The notes beneath the pieces were generated by a model, which was not told the DNA's origin, searched no databases, and was given only the letters and a program-made list of their open reading frames with translations. 64,000 nt of DNA from Bordetella genomosp. 11 (GTDB taxonomy: Bacteria; Pseudomonadota; Gammaproteobacteria; Burkholderiales; Burkholderiaceae_B), in contig NZ_NEVS01000004.1 of the NCBI RefSeq assembly GCF_002261215.1, forward strand, positions 1,240,001 through 1,304,000, in the 5' to 3' direction. This document shows, piece by piece, positions 55,262-63,088 of this stretch. Numbering within the stretch: the stretch's first letter is position 1; each line of letters starts with the position of its first letter. Made by a program: the position numbers and the translations under genes.

Positions 55262-56382
55262 GCGCCACCATGATCCCGGGGCCGCAAGCCGCGCGCGACG
55301 ACGCGATACAGGCGCGTTTCCGCCTGCGGCAGGGAAGCTTCGGCCTGGATGTCGATCTGCGCCTGCCCGGCCGCGGCGTGACGGCGCTGTTCGGGCCTTC
55401 CGGATCCGGCAAGACCAGCCTGCTGCGCTGCCTGGCAGGCCTGGCGATGCCCGATCCCGGCTATTTGCGCGTGAATGGCGAAGTCTGGCAGGACAGCGCG
55501 CGCGGACTGGCGCTGCCGGCGCACCGCAGGGCGGTGGGCTATGTGTTCCAGGAGGCGAATCTGTTCGCCCATCTGGACGTGCGCGCCAATCTGCACTACG
55601 GCTACAAGCGCGTGGCGCCGGGCGCGCGCCGTGTGCATCCGGCCGACGCGGCGGCCTTGCTGGGCATCGACCATCTGCTGGCGCGCATGCCGGACGGCCT
55701 TTCCGGCGGCGAACGGCAGCGCGTCGGCATCGCGCGCGCATTGTTGACCAGCCCCAGCCTGCTGTTGATGGACGAGCCCCTGGCCGCCCTGGACGAACGC
55801 CGCAAGCAGGAAATCCTGCCTTACCTGGAGCGCCTGCATGACGAACTGGATATCCCCATGATCTACGTCAGCCATGCGGCGCAGGAAGTCGCGCGACTGG
55901 CGGACCACGTGGTGTTGATGGAAGACGGCCAGGCCGTCTCCAGCGGGCCCATCGCCGAAACGCTGGCCGACCTCGGCCTGCCGCCGGCGCGGGCCGACGA
56001 TGCCTCGGTTGTGGTCCAGGGAGTTGCCGCGGGCTACGACGATGCCTATCGCCTGCTATCCGTCGCGCTGCCGGCAAGTTCATCGACCTTGCGCGTCGTC
56101 CACGGCGCCGTGCCGCAAGGCCGCCCGATGCGGCTGGTCGTCAAGGCGCGCGATGTCAGCCTTGCGCTGAGCCGGCAGGACGACAGCAGCATGCTCAATG
56201 TACTGCCGGTGCGGGTGCGCAATAGCGCGCCGGCGGACAATCCCGCCCACGTCATGGTGCGGCTGGACGCCGACGGCACGCCGCTGCTCGCGCGCATCAC
56301 GCGCTATTCGCACGACCGCTTGCAGGTCGGGCCGGGCAAGCAGCTCTGGGCGCAGATCAAGTCGGTGTCGCTGTTGGCGTGA
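55258..56382 (+). CDS. modC: Molybdate ABC transporter ATP-binding protein
   Basis: 374 residues. ABC ATPase with Walker [10 protein letters not shown] (46-54), [21 protein letters not shown] (Q-loop), signature [15 protein letters not shown], Walker [14 protein letters not shown] and the switch His in [10 protein letters not shown]. The C-terminal 70 residues (about 300-374, [27 protein letters not shown] and onward) are a TOBE/mop domain that binds molybdate and tunes activity. The ATG at 55258 overlaps the modB TGA; 55270 is a second possible start. Last gene of modABC. Confidence 0.95.
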   Translation: MSATMIPGPQAARDDAIQARFRLRQGSFGLDVDLRLPGRGVTALFGPSGSGKTSLLRCLAGLAMPDPGYLRVNGEVWQDSARGLALPAHRRAVGYVFQEANLFAHLDVRANLHYGYKRVAPGARRVHPADAAALLGIDHLLARMPDGLSGGERQRVGIARALLTSPSLLLMDEPLAALDERRKQEILPYLERLHDELDIPMIYVSHAAQEVARLADHVVLMEDGQAVSSGPIAETLADLGLPPARADDASVVVQGVAAGYDDAYRLLSVALPASSSTLRVVHGAVPQGRPMRLVVKARDVSLALSRQDDSSMLNVLPVRVRNSAPADNPAHVMVRLDADGTPLLARITRYSHDRLQVGPGKQLWAQIKSVSLLA

Positions 56383-56414
56383 ACGAAGTGCCGGCAGCTC
56401 TGCAATAGGGCCGA

Positions 56415-56423
56415 TGCTAGAAT
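56415..56423 (+). promoter_or_regulatory. Extended -10 promoter before the GT2 gene
   Basis: TGCTAGAAT is an extended -10 element (TGN followed by TAGAAT, one change from TATAAT). No good -35 hexamer lies 17 bases upstream, as is common for extended -10 promoters. Transcription from here would begin near 56430, which makes the in-frame ATG at 56414 unusable and points to a start codon near 56465. Confidence 0.45.
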
Positions 56424-56464
56424 CCAGGGCCGATCGGTACTTATGCCGTAATACTTGCGCCCTG

Positions 56465-57445
56465 GTGGAAGCCATCCAAGTCAGTATCGTCATGCCGGTG
56501 CACAATTGCGCACCGTTCCTCGCCGAGGCATTGGACTCGTTGCTGAATCAGCGCGACCTTACGCTGGAGCTGATCGCCGTCAACGACGGTTCCACGGACG
56601 ACAGCCTCGCCGTGCTGCGCGCGGCCGCGCGCGACGACAGCCGCATCACGATTATCGACCAGTCCAACCAGGGCCCGGCGGTCGCGCGTAATGCGGGATT
56701 GCATGCGGCGCGCGGCGATTGGGTCGCATTTGCGGATGCCGACGACTGGCTCGCGCCTGGGGCCTTGGCCGGATGGCATCGCCATGCCTGCGCCCAGAAC
56801 CTCGACGTGCTCATCGGCAACGGATATCGCTTCGACGACGATCCTCGGGTGCCGGTCGGACGGCCCTTGCTCAAGCGCCAGCCATGGGGCGAAGTGATGT
56901 CCGGCGCTGCGTGGATCGTCCGCTGTACCGAGCAGGACGAATGGCCGCATTATGTCTGGCTGCAATTCATACGGCGCAGGCTTATCCAGCAGCATCGCCT
57001 GCGGTTCGCCGCCGCTTTGCTGCACGAAGACATCTTGTGGACACTGGATGTCGCCCTGGCCGCGCGGCGCATGGGTTTCGCGGAACCACCGGCTTATGGC
57101 TACCGCAACAATCCCGCCTCTATTGTCAATTCGCCCTCGCAGGCGTCGATCGCGCGCCGCGCGCACAGTTATATCCACATCCTGAGAGCGCTGGTGGAAA
57201 GCTCCGCCTCTTCGCGGGGCAATCCCGCGCTGCGCCGCGCGCTGTTGCGCCATGCGAACGTGGAATGCGCGTATTTCGACCAGCTTCTGCGCAAGAAGCT
57301 GCGGGGCGGCGCGCTGCGCCGCGAAGTGGCACGGAGTTTCCACGAGACCCGGCTATGGCGCGCGCTATGGCGCGGTGCCGCCGGCATGCGGCAGTACCGG
57401 CGCCTGGCGCGCTGCTACATGGCCGTCATGCGCTTCCGGCGATAA
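56465..57445 (+). CDS. Glycosyltransferase family 2 protein
   Basis: 326 residues from the chosen GTG. GT-A fold glycosyltransferase with IQVSIVMPVHNCAPFLAEALDSLLNQ at the very start, VNDGSTDDSL, NQGPAVARNAGLHAARGDWVAFADADDWLAPGAL (the DAD metal motif), and LLHEDILWTLDVALAA with a conserved Asp as possible base. It would add a sugar to a polysaccharide or lipid acceptor; acceptor unknown. An in-frame ATG at 56414 lies inside the candidate promoter, so the GTG at 56465 is preferred, though it lacks a ribosome site. Between modC and the ModE-like gene. Confidence 0.8.
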   Translation: MEAIQVSIVMPVHNCAPFLAEALDSLLNQRDLTLELIAVNDGSTDDSLAVLRAAARDDSRITIIDQSNQGPAVARNAGLHAARGDWVAFADADDWLAPGALAGWHRHACAQNLDVLIGNGYRFDDDPRVPVGRPLLKRQPWGEVMSGAAWIVRCTEQDEWPHYVWLQFIRRRLIQQHRLRFAAALLHEDILWTLDVALAARRMGFAEPPAYGYRNNPASIVNSPSQASIARRAHSYIHILRALVESSASSRGNPALRRALLRHANVECAYFDQLLRKKLRGGALRREVARSFHETRLWRALWRGAAGMRQYRRLARCYMAVMRFRR

Positions 57446-57449
57446 AGGC

Positions 57450-57479
57450 TTCTTCGCCTTGCGTTTCTTCACCTTGCGT
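57450..57479. repeat. Two tandem 15-base repeats between GT2 and the ModE-like gene
   Basis: TTCTTCGCCTTGCGT is followed at once by TTCTTCACCTTGCGT, with one mismatch. The repeat is downstream of the GT2 stop and 37 bases before the ModE-like gene. It could be a slippage product or a pair of binding half-sites; no secondary structure of note. Confidence 0.5.
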
Positions 57480-57515
57480 GCTTGCGGCTCGCGCCGTTGA
57501 AGTATTCTTGCGGCC

Positions 57516-57908
57516 ATGGCGATTTCTTCCACCAAAAACCCGAAACCAGGCACCCTCGCGGAACAGCCCGACGCCCGCTTTCGCCTGCGCATACGCAAAG
57601 GAGACCTGGTGGCCATCGGGCCCGGCAAGGTGGCGCTGCTGGAGGCCATCGCCGAGCAAGGTTCGATTTCCGCGGCGGCACGCAGCCTGGGCATGTCCTA
57701 TCGCCGGGCCTGGCTGCTGGTGGACGAGTTGAACCGTGCGCTGGCCGAACCGGCCACGGAGTCCGGTCCGGGCGGCGCCAGCGGCGGCGGCAGCACCCTG
57801 ACGCCAGTGGGCGAACGCATCGTCGCCTTGTATCGCGGCATAGAAACCCGTGCTTACGACGCTTGCACGGAGCAGATACGGGAACTGGCCTCGCTGATGA
57901 AGCCTTGA
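57516..57908 (+). CDS. ModE N-terminal-type winged-helix regulator (single domain)
   Basis: 130 residues. The sequence matches the N-terminal DNA-binding domain of ModE: RFRLRIRKGDLVAIGPGKVALLEAIAEQGSISAAARSLGMSYRRAWLLVDELNRAL (winged helix, about 22-80) and LTPVGERIVALYRGIE. The molybdate-binding TOBE/mop domains of full-length ModE (about 260 residues) are absent, so it cannot sense molybdate by itself as E. coli ModE does. It lies close to modABC but is separated from it by the GT2 gene. It may bind the modA promoter (inference). Confidence 0.85.
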   Translation: MAISSTKNPKPGTLAEQPDARFRLRIRKGDLVAIGPGKVALLEAIAEQGSISAAARSLGMSYRRAWLLVDELNRALAEPATESGPGGASGGGSTLTPVGERIVALYRGIETRAYDACTEQIRELASLMKP

Positions 57909-57934
57909 TCCGATGCGCGGTACGCCGACAGGGA

Positions 57935-58906
57935 TCAGGCTCGGGACCGTCGCGAGCCGCTTGATGCGTGTCCGTCCAAGGCGGGTGCCTTGCGCGCATT
58001 GCCCGGATAGGTATCGATCTTGGCGATGGCGGCAGCGAAGAGGTCGATGAATCGCCGTCCCGGATCGGACAGCACCGATCCGCGTCGCGTGACCAGATTC
58101 AGCGAACGGCGCACGACGGGGTCGCGCAACGGCTTGAGCACCATGTCCTGCGCGCTTGCCGCCGGCCCGATGCTGGTCGGCACGACGGCCACGCCGAGTG
58201 CTTCGCGGGCCAGGGCCAGGGCCGTGATCGTATTGGTGGCTTCATAGGCGGGGCGCAATGCGTGTCCCGCGGACATGAACACATTCTCGGTCAGGGTGCG
58301 CACGGTGCTGCCCACGGTAAGCGTGATGATGGGCTCCTGCAGGATGTCTTTCCAGCGCACGACGCGCTTGCGGGCCAAAGGGTGGCCTGGCGGCAGCGCG
58401 ACCGCAAGCGTGTCCTCCGCCAGCGGCTGGCTGTCCAGTTCGCTGTTCTTCTGTATGCCGAATCCCAGGCCGAAGTCGATCTCTCGCGCATAGATACGGC
58501 CGATGATTTCTTCGTTCACGCATTCGCGAAAGACCACGGACACGCGCGGATAATCGTCGCGGAATGCCTTCAACACTTCCGGCAGGACGGTGCCGGCAAG
58601 CTGGGGCGCCAGGCCCAGCGAAATGCGGCCCGCCTGGTCGGCGGCCGCGCCACGGCCGCTGGCCAGAATGGATTGCGCATCGGCCAGCATGCGTTCGGCG
58701 ATGGGCAGCACCTGGTTGCCGGCGGGAGTCAGGGCGACACTGCGGGTGGTGCGTTCGACCAGACGCGTGTCGAGTCTTTCCTCCAGGCGGCGGATCAGGA
58801 TGCTAAGCCCCGCCTGCGTCAAATGCAGCTGATCGGCGGCCCGGGAAAACCCTCCCAGGCGCGCGAGCAGGACGAAGGCCTCCAGCTGGCGCAGATTCAG
58901 ATTCAT
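57935..58906 (-). CDS. LysR family transcriptional regulator
   Basis: 323 residues. HTH at about 4-62 (MNLNLRQLEAFVLLARLGGFSRAADQLHLTQAGLSILIRRLE), then the effector domain. The ATG at 58906 gives the standard MNLNLRQLEAF start; the frame can be read to a TTG at 58918. The C-terminal 30 residues are basic and Ser-rich. It is divergent from the aconitase-like operon at 59002, its likely target, with a T-N11-A box between. Confidence 0.9.
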   Translation of the reverse strand: MNLNLRQLEAFVLLARLGGFSRAADQLHLTQAGLSILIRRLEERLDTRLVERTTRSVALTPAGNQVLPIAERMLADAQSILASGRGAAADQAGRISLGLAPQLAGTVLPEVLKAFRDDYPRVSVVFRECVNEEIIGRIYAREIDFGLGFGIQKNSELDSQPLAEDTLAVALPPGHPLARKRVVRWKDILQEPIITLTVGSTVRTLTENVFMSAGHALRPAYEATNTITALALAREALGVAVVPTSIGPAASAQDMVLKPLRDPVVRRSLNLVTRRGSVLSDPGRRFIDLFAAAIAKIDTYPGNARKAPALDGHASSGSRRSRA

Positions 58907-58925
58907 AAAATTCTGCAATGAGTGG

Positions 58926-58940
58926 ATAGTTGACTGTTAT
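58926..58940. promoter_or_regulatory. Candidate LysR box before the aconitase-like operon
   Basis: ATAGTTGACTGTTAT has ATA/TAT ends and fits T-N11-A (T at 58927, A at 58939). It lies in the AT-rich gap between the LysR gene and the hydro-lyase large-subunit gene. A longer repeat, GTTGA (58929-58933) and TCAAC (58949-58953), overlaps it. Symmetry-based only. Confidence 0.4.
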
Positions 58941-59001
58941 TTTACTTATCAACCGCGCGGGATGACACTGTGCCATCGCTTCCACCCGCAGGACCACGGA
59001 T

Positions 59002-60312
59002 ATGGGCTATACCGCGATCGAAAAAGTGCTGGCTCGAACCTCGGGAAAACCCGGTGTGCGTGCCGGCGACCTGGTGTACCCGCAACCCGATATGGTGATG
59101 ATCCACGATGGGCTGGTCAAAGAAGCCAAGGTGGAGCTGGACCGTATCGGCATAGGCCGCGTGATGCATCCGCGCAAAGTCATGATGGTCAGCGATCACG
59201 ATGTGGTCTACGGCAGCGCCCGGGCCGCCGAGCGGGGCGCTTTCAACCGCAAGGCGGCGGCGCAATGGGGTGTGGACCAGTTCTACGACGCCGGCCGCGG
59301 CGGCCATGGCCATATCTTCCCGATGGAAGAGGGCAAGGTGCTGCCGGGCATGTTCTATTTCGACAACGATACCCATGCCACCAATGCCGGCGCCGTGGGT
59401 GCCTTCGGGATGCGCGTGGGCAACGAGATCTCGCGCGTGCTCGCGACGGGCACGACCTGGGTGGAGGTGCCGCGTACCGTGCTGCTGGAGTTGCGCGGGG
59501 AGCTCGCGGCCGGGGTGATGGCCCGCGATATCGGCTTCTACCTGGCACGCCAGGTCAAGCGCAAGGCAATGGATGTGGATCTGGATTACCGCGTGGTGGA
59601 GTTCGGCGGCGACCTGGATGCCTTCGGCTTCGGCGCGCGCGTCGCCTTGTGCAGCACGCCCACCGAAATGCGTGCCGCGGGCGTGTTCGTGCCGCCGTCC
59701 GACGCGATCCTGGCGTACTGCAGGCGGCATGCGCAGCACGAGTTCGAACCCGTCTACAGCGATGCGGATGCGGAGTTCGAATCGCGGCACCTGATCGTCC
59801 TGGACCGGATCGCCCCGCAGGTTTCCCTGCCCGGCAATGTCGGCAACGCCGTCGATATCGACGAAGTCGCGGGCACCCGTATCGATCACGCGTTCATCGG
59901 CTCCTGTGGATCGGGCACCTATGAAGATATGCTGCGCGCGGCCAGCATCCTGAAGGACCGGCGCGTTGCCGGGCACGTGCGCCTGTTCATCGTGCCCGGT
60001 ACGGAGCGATCAACGCGACGGCTGGCCGAAGAGGGCGTGATGCAGGTCTTGCTCGACGCCGGGGCCATGCTGCTGCCGGCGGGATGCGGGCCTTGCAACG
60101 ACGCCGTGGTGGGTCCGCTCGCATCGGGGGAAGTCTCCATATCTACCGCGACGAACAACAACGCCGGGCGTTTCGGGCCGGTCGATGCGCGCCTGTTCCT
60201 GGGCAACCCGGCCACGGTGGCGGCGTCGGCGGTGGCCGGCGCCATCGCCGATCCGCGCGGCCTGGAGACCGATCCCGCCTTGTACCGCCTTAGCGAGGCT
60301 GCATATGAATGA
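59002..60312 (+). CDS. Aconitase-family hydro-lyase, large subunit (LeuC-like)
   Basis: 436 residues. Aconitase-superfamily protein with a 4Fe-4S cluster: the Cys ligands are in IGSCGSGTYEDM near 305 and the C-x-x-C of LLPAGCGPCNDAVVG near 360. HDVVYGSARAAERGAFNRK and GNEISRVLATGTTWVEVPRTVLLELRG are family regions. The common LeuC motif GSCTN is replaced by GSCGS, so it is not a plain isopropylmalate isomerase. It would dehydrate or isomerise a hydroxy-acid such as a methylated malate or homoaconitate. The small-subunit gene overlaps its end by eight bases. Divergent LysR gene. Confidence 0.85.
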   Translation: MGYTAIEKVLARTSGKPGVRAGDLVYPQPDMVMIHDGLVKEAKVELDRIGIGRVMHPRKVMMVSDHDVVYGSARAAERGAFNRKAAAQWGVDQFYDAGRGGHGHIFPMEEGKVLPGMFYFDNDTHATNAGAVGAFGMRVGNEISRVLATGTTWVEVPRTVLLELRGELAAGVMARDIGFYLARQVKRKAMDVDLDYRVVEFGGDLDAFGFGARVALCSTPTEMRAAGVFVPPSDAILAYCRRHAQHEFEPVYSDADAEFESRHLIVLDRIAPQVSLPGNVGNAVDIDEVAGTRIDHAFIGSCGSGTYEDMLRAASILKDRRVAGHVRLFIVPGTERSTRRLAEEGVMQVLLDAGAMLLPAGCGPCNDAVVGPLASGEVSISTATNNNAGRFGPVDARLFLGNPATVAASAVAGAIADPRGLETDPALYRLSEAAYE

Positions 60313-60844
60313 CTATCAATGGATATTGCGCGGCCGCTGCTACAAACTGGGCGACGATGTGCCACATCCAGGCGGCGTGATTCCGGCGCGCTTCATTACC
60401 GCGCGCGAAATGGACCCTGCCGTATTGACGCCGCATTTGTTCGAGGAAACCGATCCCGGTTTCGCGCAGCGCAGCCGGCCGGGCGACATTATCGTCACCG
60501 GCCGCAACTTCGGCATGGGACCCAAGGGCAATGGCTACGTGGCGATGCAGGCGCTGGGACTGGGCCTGGTTTGCGAGTCGATGTCCGTGCAGGCCTACCG
60601 CGCGGCAATCAGTACCGGCCTGCGCGTGCTGAACCACTGCGAAGGCGTCACGGCGTACTGCCAGACAGGCGATGACCTGGAAGTGGATTTTCTGACCGGT
60701 CGTTTCTTCAATCACACACGTGGCGTCGAGCGCGCATTGCCCCCCGTGCCGGAGGCGCTGCGCGAGCTGCTCGCGTGCGGCGGCAACGAAGGCTGGCTCA
60801 GGCACTGGTGGGAAGCCCGGCACGAGGAAGACGCTCGCGCCTGA
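60305..60844 (+). CDS. Aconitase-family hydro-lyase, small (swivel) subunit (LeuD-like)
   Basis: 179 residues. Swivel domain partner of the large subunit: WILRGRCYKLGDDVPHPGGVIPARFI at the start and the LeuD-type turn DIIVTGRNFGMGPKGN near 70. In LeuD this turn reads GRNFGCGSSREHA; the Ser-Ser-Arg-Glu-His-Ala that binds substrate is not present here, so substrate choice is likely different. The ATG at 60305 overlaps the large-subunit stop; 60309 begins another ATG out of frame. Followed by a Bug gene 184 bases downstream. Confidence 0.8.
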   Translation: MNDYQWILRGRCYKLGDDVPHPGGVIPARFITAREMDPAVLTPHLFEETDPGFAQRSRPGDIIVTGRNFGMGPKGNGYVAMQALGLGLVCESMSVQAYRAAISTGLRVLNHCEGVTAYCQTGDDLEVDFLTGRFFNHTRGVERALPPVPEALRELLACGGNEGWLRHWWEARHEEDARA

Positions 60845-61028
60845 AGACATCGAAGGTCCCACCGCGTAGAGGGTGGAGACGGCAAAAATGCACAGGTGCC
60901 GGCGGATAGCAATGCACGGGACCGATGCGGGGAACGCCGCGACGGATCCTTCATGGAGCCGGGCGGCGCTGTATTCAATCGTCACCGGAGTGGCGTCGCG
61001 CCGTCGAGGTCGCGCGCCTGTTGCCATC

Positions 61029-62012
61029 ATGTCCCTATCTCGATCGCGTTTCATGCGCGCAGCGCTGGCTGCCAGCATCTTTTGCCTGGCGTCCGGCGCC
61101 GTCCGTGCCGCGGAGCCCTATCCGAACGGTCCCATCCGCTTTGTCGTGCCCGCCACCGCCGGCGGTACCACGGACGTCCTCGCGCGGGTCGTCGCGCAGC
61201 ACATCACGCAGTCATGGGGTGTTCCCGTGATCGTCGAAAACCGCGCGGGCGCGGGCGGCGTCATCGGCGCCTCCTACGTGGTCGGCAGCAAGCCGGACGG
61301 ACAAACCGTGCTTGTGGCGCCCAGCGCCTTCGGCGTGCGTTCCGCGCTGGATCGCAAGCTGCCCTACGATCCCTTGAAAGATCTGGCCGGTGTGGGCCTG
61401 ATGGCGCGATCGCCCAGTTTCCTGGTGGTCTCCACCAGCCTGGGCGTGAAGTCGCTGGAGGAGCTCGCGGCCTACGCCAAGGCACGGCCCGAGGGCGTCA
61501 GCTACGGGTCGGCTGGCATGGGCAGTACCGGCCACCTGCACGCCGCGCAGTTCGCCGCGGTCTACGGGTTTACCGCTGTGCACGTGCCGTATCGCGGCAC
61601 GCCGGAGGCGGTCACGGATGTCATGCAGAACCGTGTGCAATATGCGTTCGCCCCGGGACCCAATGCCCTGCCGCTGGCGCGGGATGGACGCTTGCTGGTG
61701 TTGGGCGCGACCTCGGCCGCGGCGGACAAATTCTTGCCTGGCGTGGCCGTGGTCAATCAGCCGGGGATGAGCGAGTTCGATGCCGACGATTGGTTCGGCG
61801 CTCTCGTGCCGGGAAAGACGCCGTTGCAGGTGCGCGAGAAACTCAGCAAGGAGATCGCCCGCATCCTGGCCTTGCCGGAGGTGCGCAAGCGCTTGAATGA
61901 CCTGGGTGCAGAGCCGCAGTCCAGTACGCCCCAACAGTTCGACGAGATGTTGAAACACTACGTCTCGACCATACGGCAGCTGGGGGACCAGATGCACATC
62001 ACGCTGGAGTGA
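61029..62012 (+). CDS. Bug-family (TctC-like) substrate-binding protein
   Basis: 327 residues. Signal peptide (FMRAALAASIFCLASGAVRA-AEP), then NGPIRFVVPATAGGTTDVLARVVAQHI, VIVENRAGAGGVIGASYV, KPDGQTVLVAPSAFGV, VHVPYRGTPEAVTDVMQNRVQYAF and a normal C terminus. The ligand is presumably a carboxylate related to the product or substrate of the hydro-lyase just upstream. The ATG at 61029 is chosen; 61053 (MRAALAAS) would also give a signal peptide. No TctAB genes nearby. Confidence 0.88.
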   Translation: MSLSRSRFMRAALAASIFCLASGAVRAAEPYPNGPIRFVVPATAGGTTDVLARVVAQHITQSWGVPVIVENRAGAGGVIGASYVVGSKPDGQTVLVAPSAFGVRSALDRKLPYDPLKDLAGVGLMARSPSFLVVSTSLGVKSLEELAAYAKARPEGVSYGSAGMGSTGHLHAAQFAAVYGFTAVHVPYRGTPEAVTDVMQNRVQYAFAPGPNALPLARDGRLLVLGATSAAADKFLPGVAVVNQPGMSEFDADDWFGALVPGKTPLQVREKLSKEIARILALPEVRKRLNDLGAEPQSSTPQQFDEMLKHYVSTIRQLGDQMHITLE

Positions 62013-62058
62013 ACGCCTCGCCACCCGCCCGTTCGCCGGGCTGGGGCGAGGCGCGTTC
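62011..62058. terminator. Long hairpin between convergent genes
   Basis: GAACGCCTCGCC (62011-62022) pairs with GGCGAGG, a two-base bulge and CGTTC (62045-62058) to give 12 base pairs. It lies at the end of the Bug gene and 15 bases beyond the end of the convergent His-rich gene. There is no T run, so it may be a bidirectional pause or terminator only with help. Confidence 0.4.
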
Positions 62059-62073
62059 CGGCATCAGGCTTTC

Positions 62074-62358
62074 CTAGTGATGATGGTCATCGTGATGGCC
62101 GTGGTCGTCATGATGGCCATGGTGCCAGTCATGATGTTCGACCACCACGGGGCGGCGGTAGCGGCCCCAGTCGTCGTGGCCTCGATAGACCACCGGCGGC
62201 GGCGCGACATACACCGGCCGCGGGGCGATGACAACGGGAGGCGGGGCGGTATAGACCGGTGTCCCGATGCCCAGGTTGATGCTGAGCTGGGCATGGGCCG
62301 CCGTGACGGCGCCCGCGGCGGCGAGTCCGGCCAGGGTGGCCAGGATGGCTCGTTTCAT
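62074..62358 (-). CDS. Small exported His-rich protein
   Basis: 94 residues. A signal peptide (MKRAILATLAGLAAAGAVTAAHA-QL) is followed by a Pro/Val/Tyr-rich stretch with repeats of APPPVV and a C-terminal tail of about 20 residues made almost only of His, Asp and Gly. I do not recognise a domain; the layout suits a periplasmic or envelope protein that could bind metal ions through the His tail (inference). It is 18 bases from the Spy/CpxP gene upstream on the same strand, so both are probably co-transcribed. Confidence 0.75.
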   Translation of the reverse strand: MKRAILATLAGLAAAGAVTAAHAQLSINLGIGTPVYTAPPPVVIAPRPVYVAPPPVVYRGHDDWGRYRRPVVVEHHDWHHGHHDDHGHHDDHHH

Positions 62359-62376
62359 GTGGGGATCCTTCGGCGT

Positions 62377-62847
62377 TCAGCCCTGGCTGGGCGCGGGGGC
62401 GGCCTTGTGCTGCTTGTGTGCGGCGTGCCGCTCGTGGGATTCGGCGAAAACCTTGTCCGCGTTGCGCTTCTGGTCATCCGGCATGGCGTTGTACAGCGGC
62501 GCGAATACGGCGGCCAGCTTCTTCACGCCGTCGGAGTTGGCCTGGGTGATCCGGGCATAGGAATCCAGGTCGTCCAGGGCGGTCATCGTGCCGCTCTTCT
62601 CGCGCGACGAGATCAACTGATCGATCTGCATGGCGTTGTCGCGCATGGTCTGCGCGACGACCGCCCACTGCTGTTCTTCGGCGGGCGTGATTTTCAGCTG
62701 GGTGTGCAGCGTCTTGATGTGCTGTTCGACCCGCGCGTTGGCCTGGGCGGGCGCGGCGGCGCCGGTGGCGGTGACGGCCGAGGTCTGGGCCATGGCCGCG
62801 GCGCTGAACAGCAGCGAGGCCGCCAGCACGGTGATGCGCAGTTTCAT
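62377..62847 (-). CDS. Spy/CpxP family refolding chaperone
   Basis: 156 residues. Signal peptide (MKLRITVLAASLLFSAAAMA-Q), then a mostly helical mature protein: RVEQHIKTLHTQLKITPAEEQQWAVVAQTMRDNAMQ with the LTxxQ-like position and YNAMPDDQKRNADKVF. This is the Spy/CpxP (LTXXQ) type, which protects or regulates in the periplasm under envelope stress. The ATG at 62847 has a strong AAGGAGAT site. The C terminus is His/Lys/Ala-rich. Probably co-transcribed with the His-rich gene downstream. Confidence 0.85.
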   Translation of the reverse strand: MKLRITVLAASLLFSAAAMAQTSAVTATGAAAPAQANARVEQHIKTLHTQLKITPAEEQQWAVVAQTMRDNAMQIDQLISSREKSGTMTALDDLDSYARITQANSDGVKKLAAVFAPLYNAMPDDQKRNADKVFAESHERHAAHKQHKAAPAPSQG

Positions 62848-63088
62848 TTCTGATCTCCTTGAGGAACGCGACTTGGAATGCCCCGTGCGGAAGGCCCCGC
62901 GGGCCCGCTCCGGGGGGGCGAAGCGTTGCCAAGGATACTGATCGGAAGTGAGGGGAGTTTGCGCCGTCCCCGTTATTTGGTGATGAATCGTACTGTCAGC
63001 TTCGCCCCGTCGACTGTGCATCGACGGCCTTTCTCGAGCGTCCCGGCCCACTGGCGGCCAAGGCAGCGGCCGGGCGGATTGCCATTCC
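62848..63088. other. 241-base intergenic region between Spy/CpxP and LysR
   Basis: It contains the promoter region of the Spy/CpxP gene (with the AAGGAGAT ribosome site at its edge) and the end of the LysR gene. No small gene or clear terminator is seen. Confidence 0.4.
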
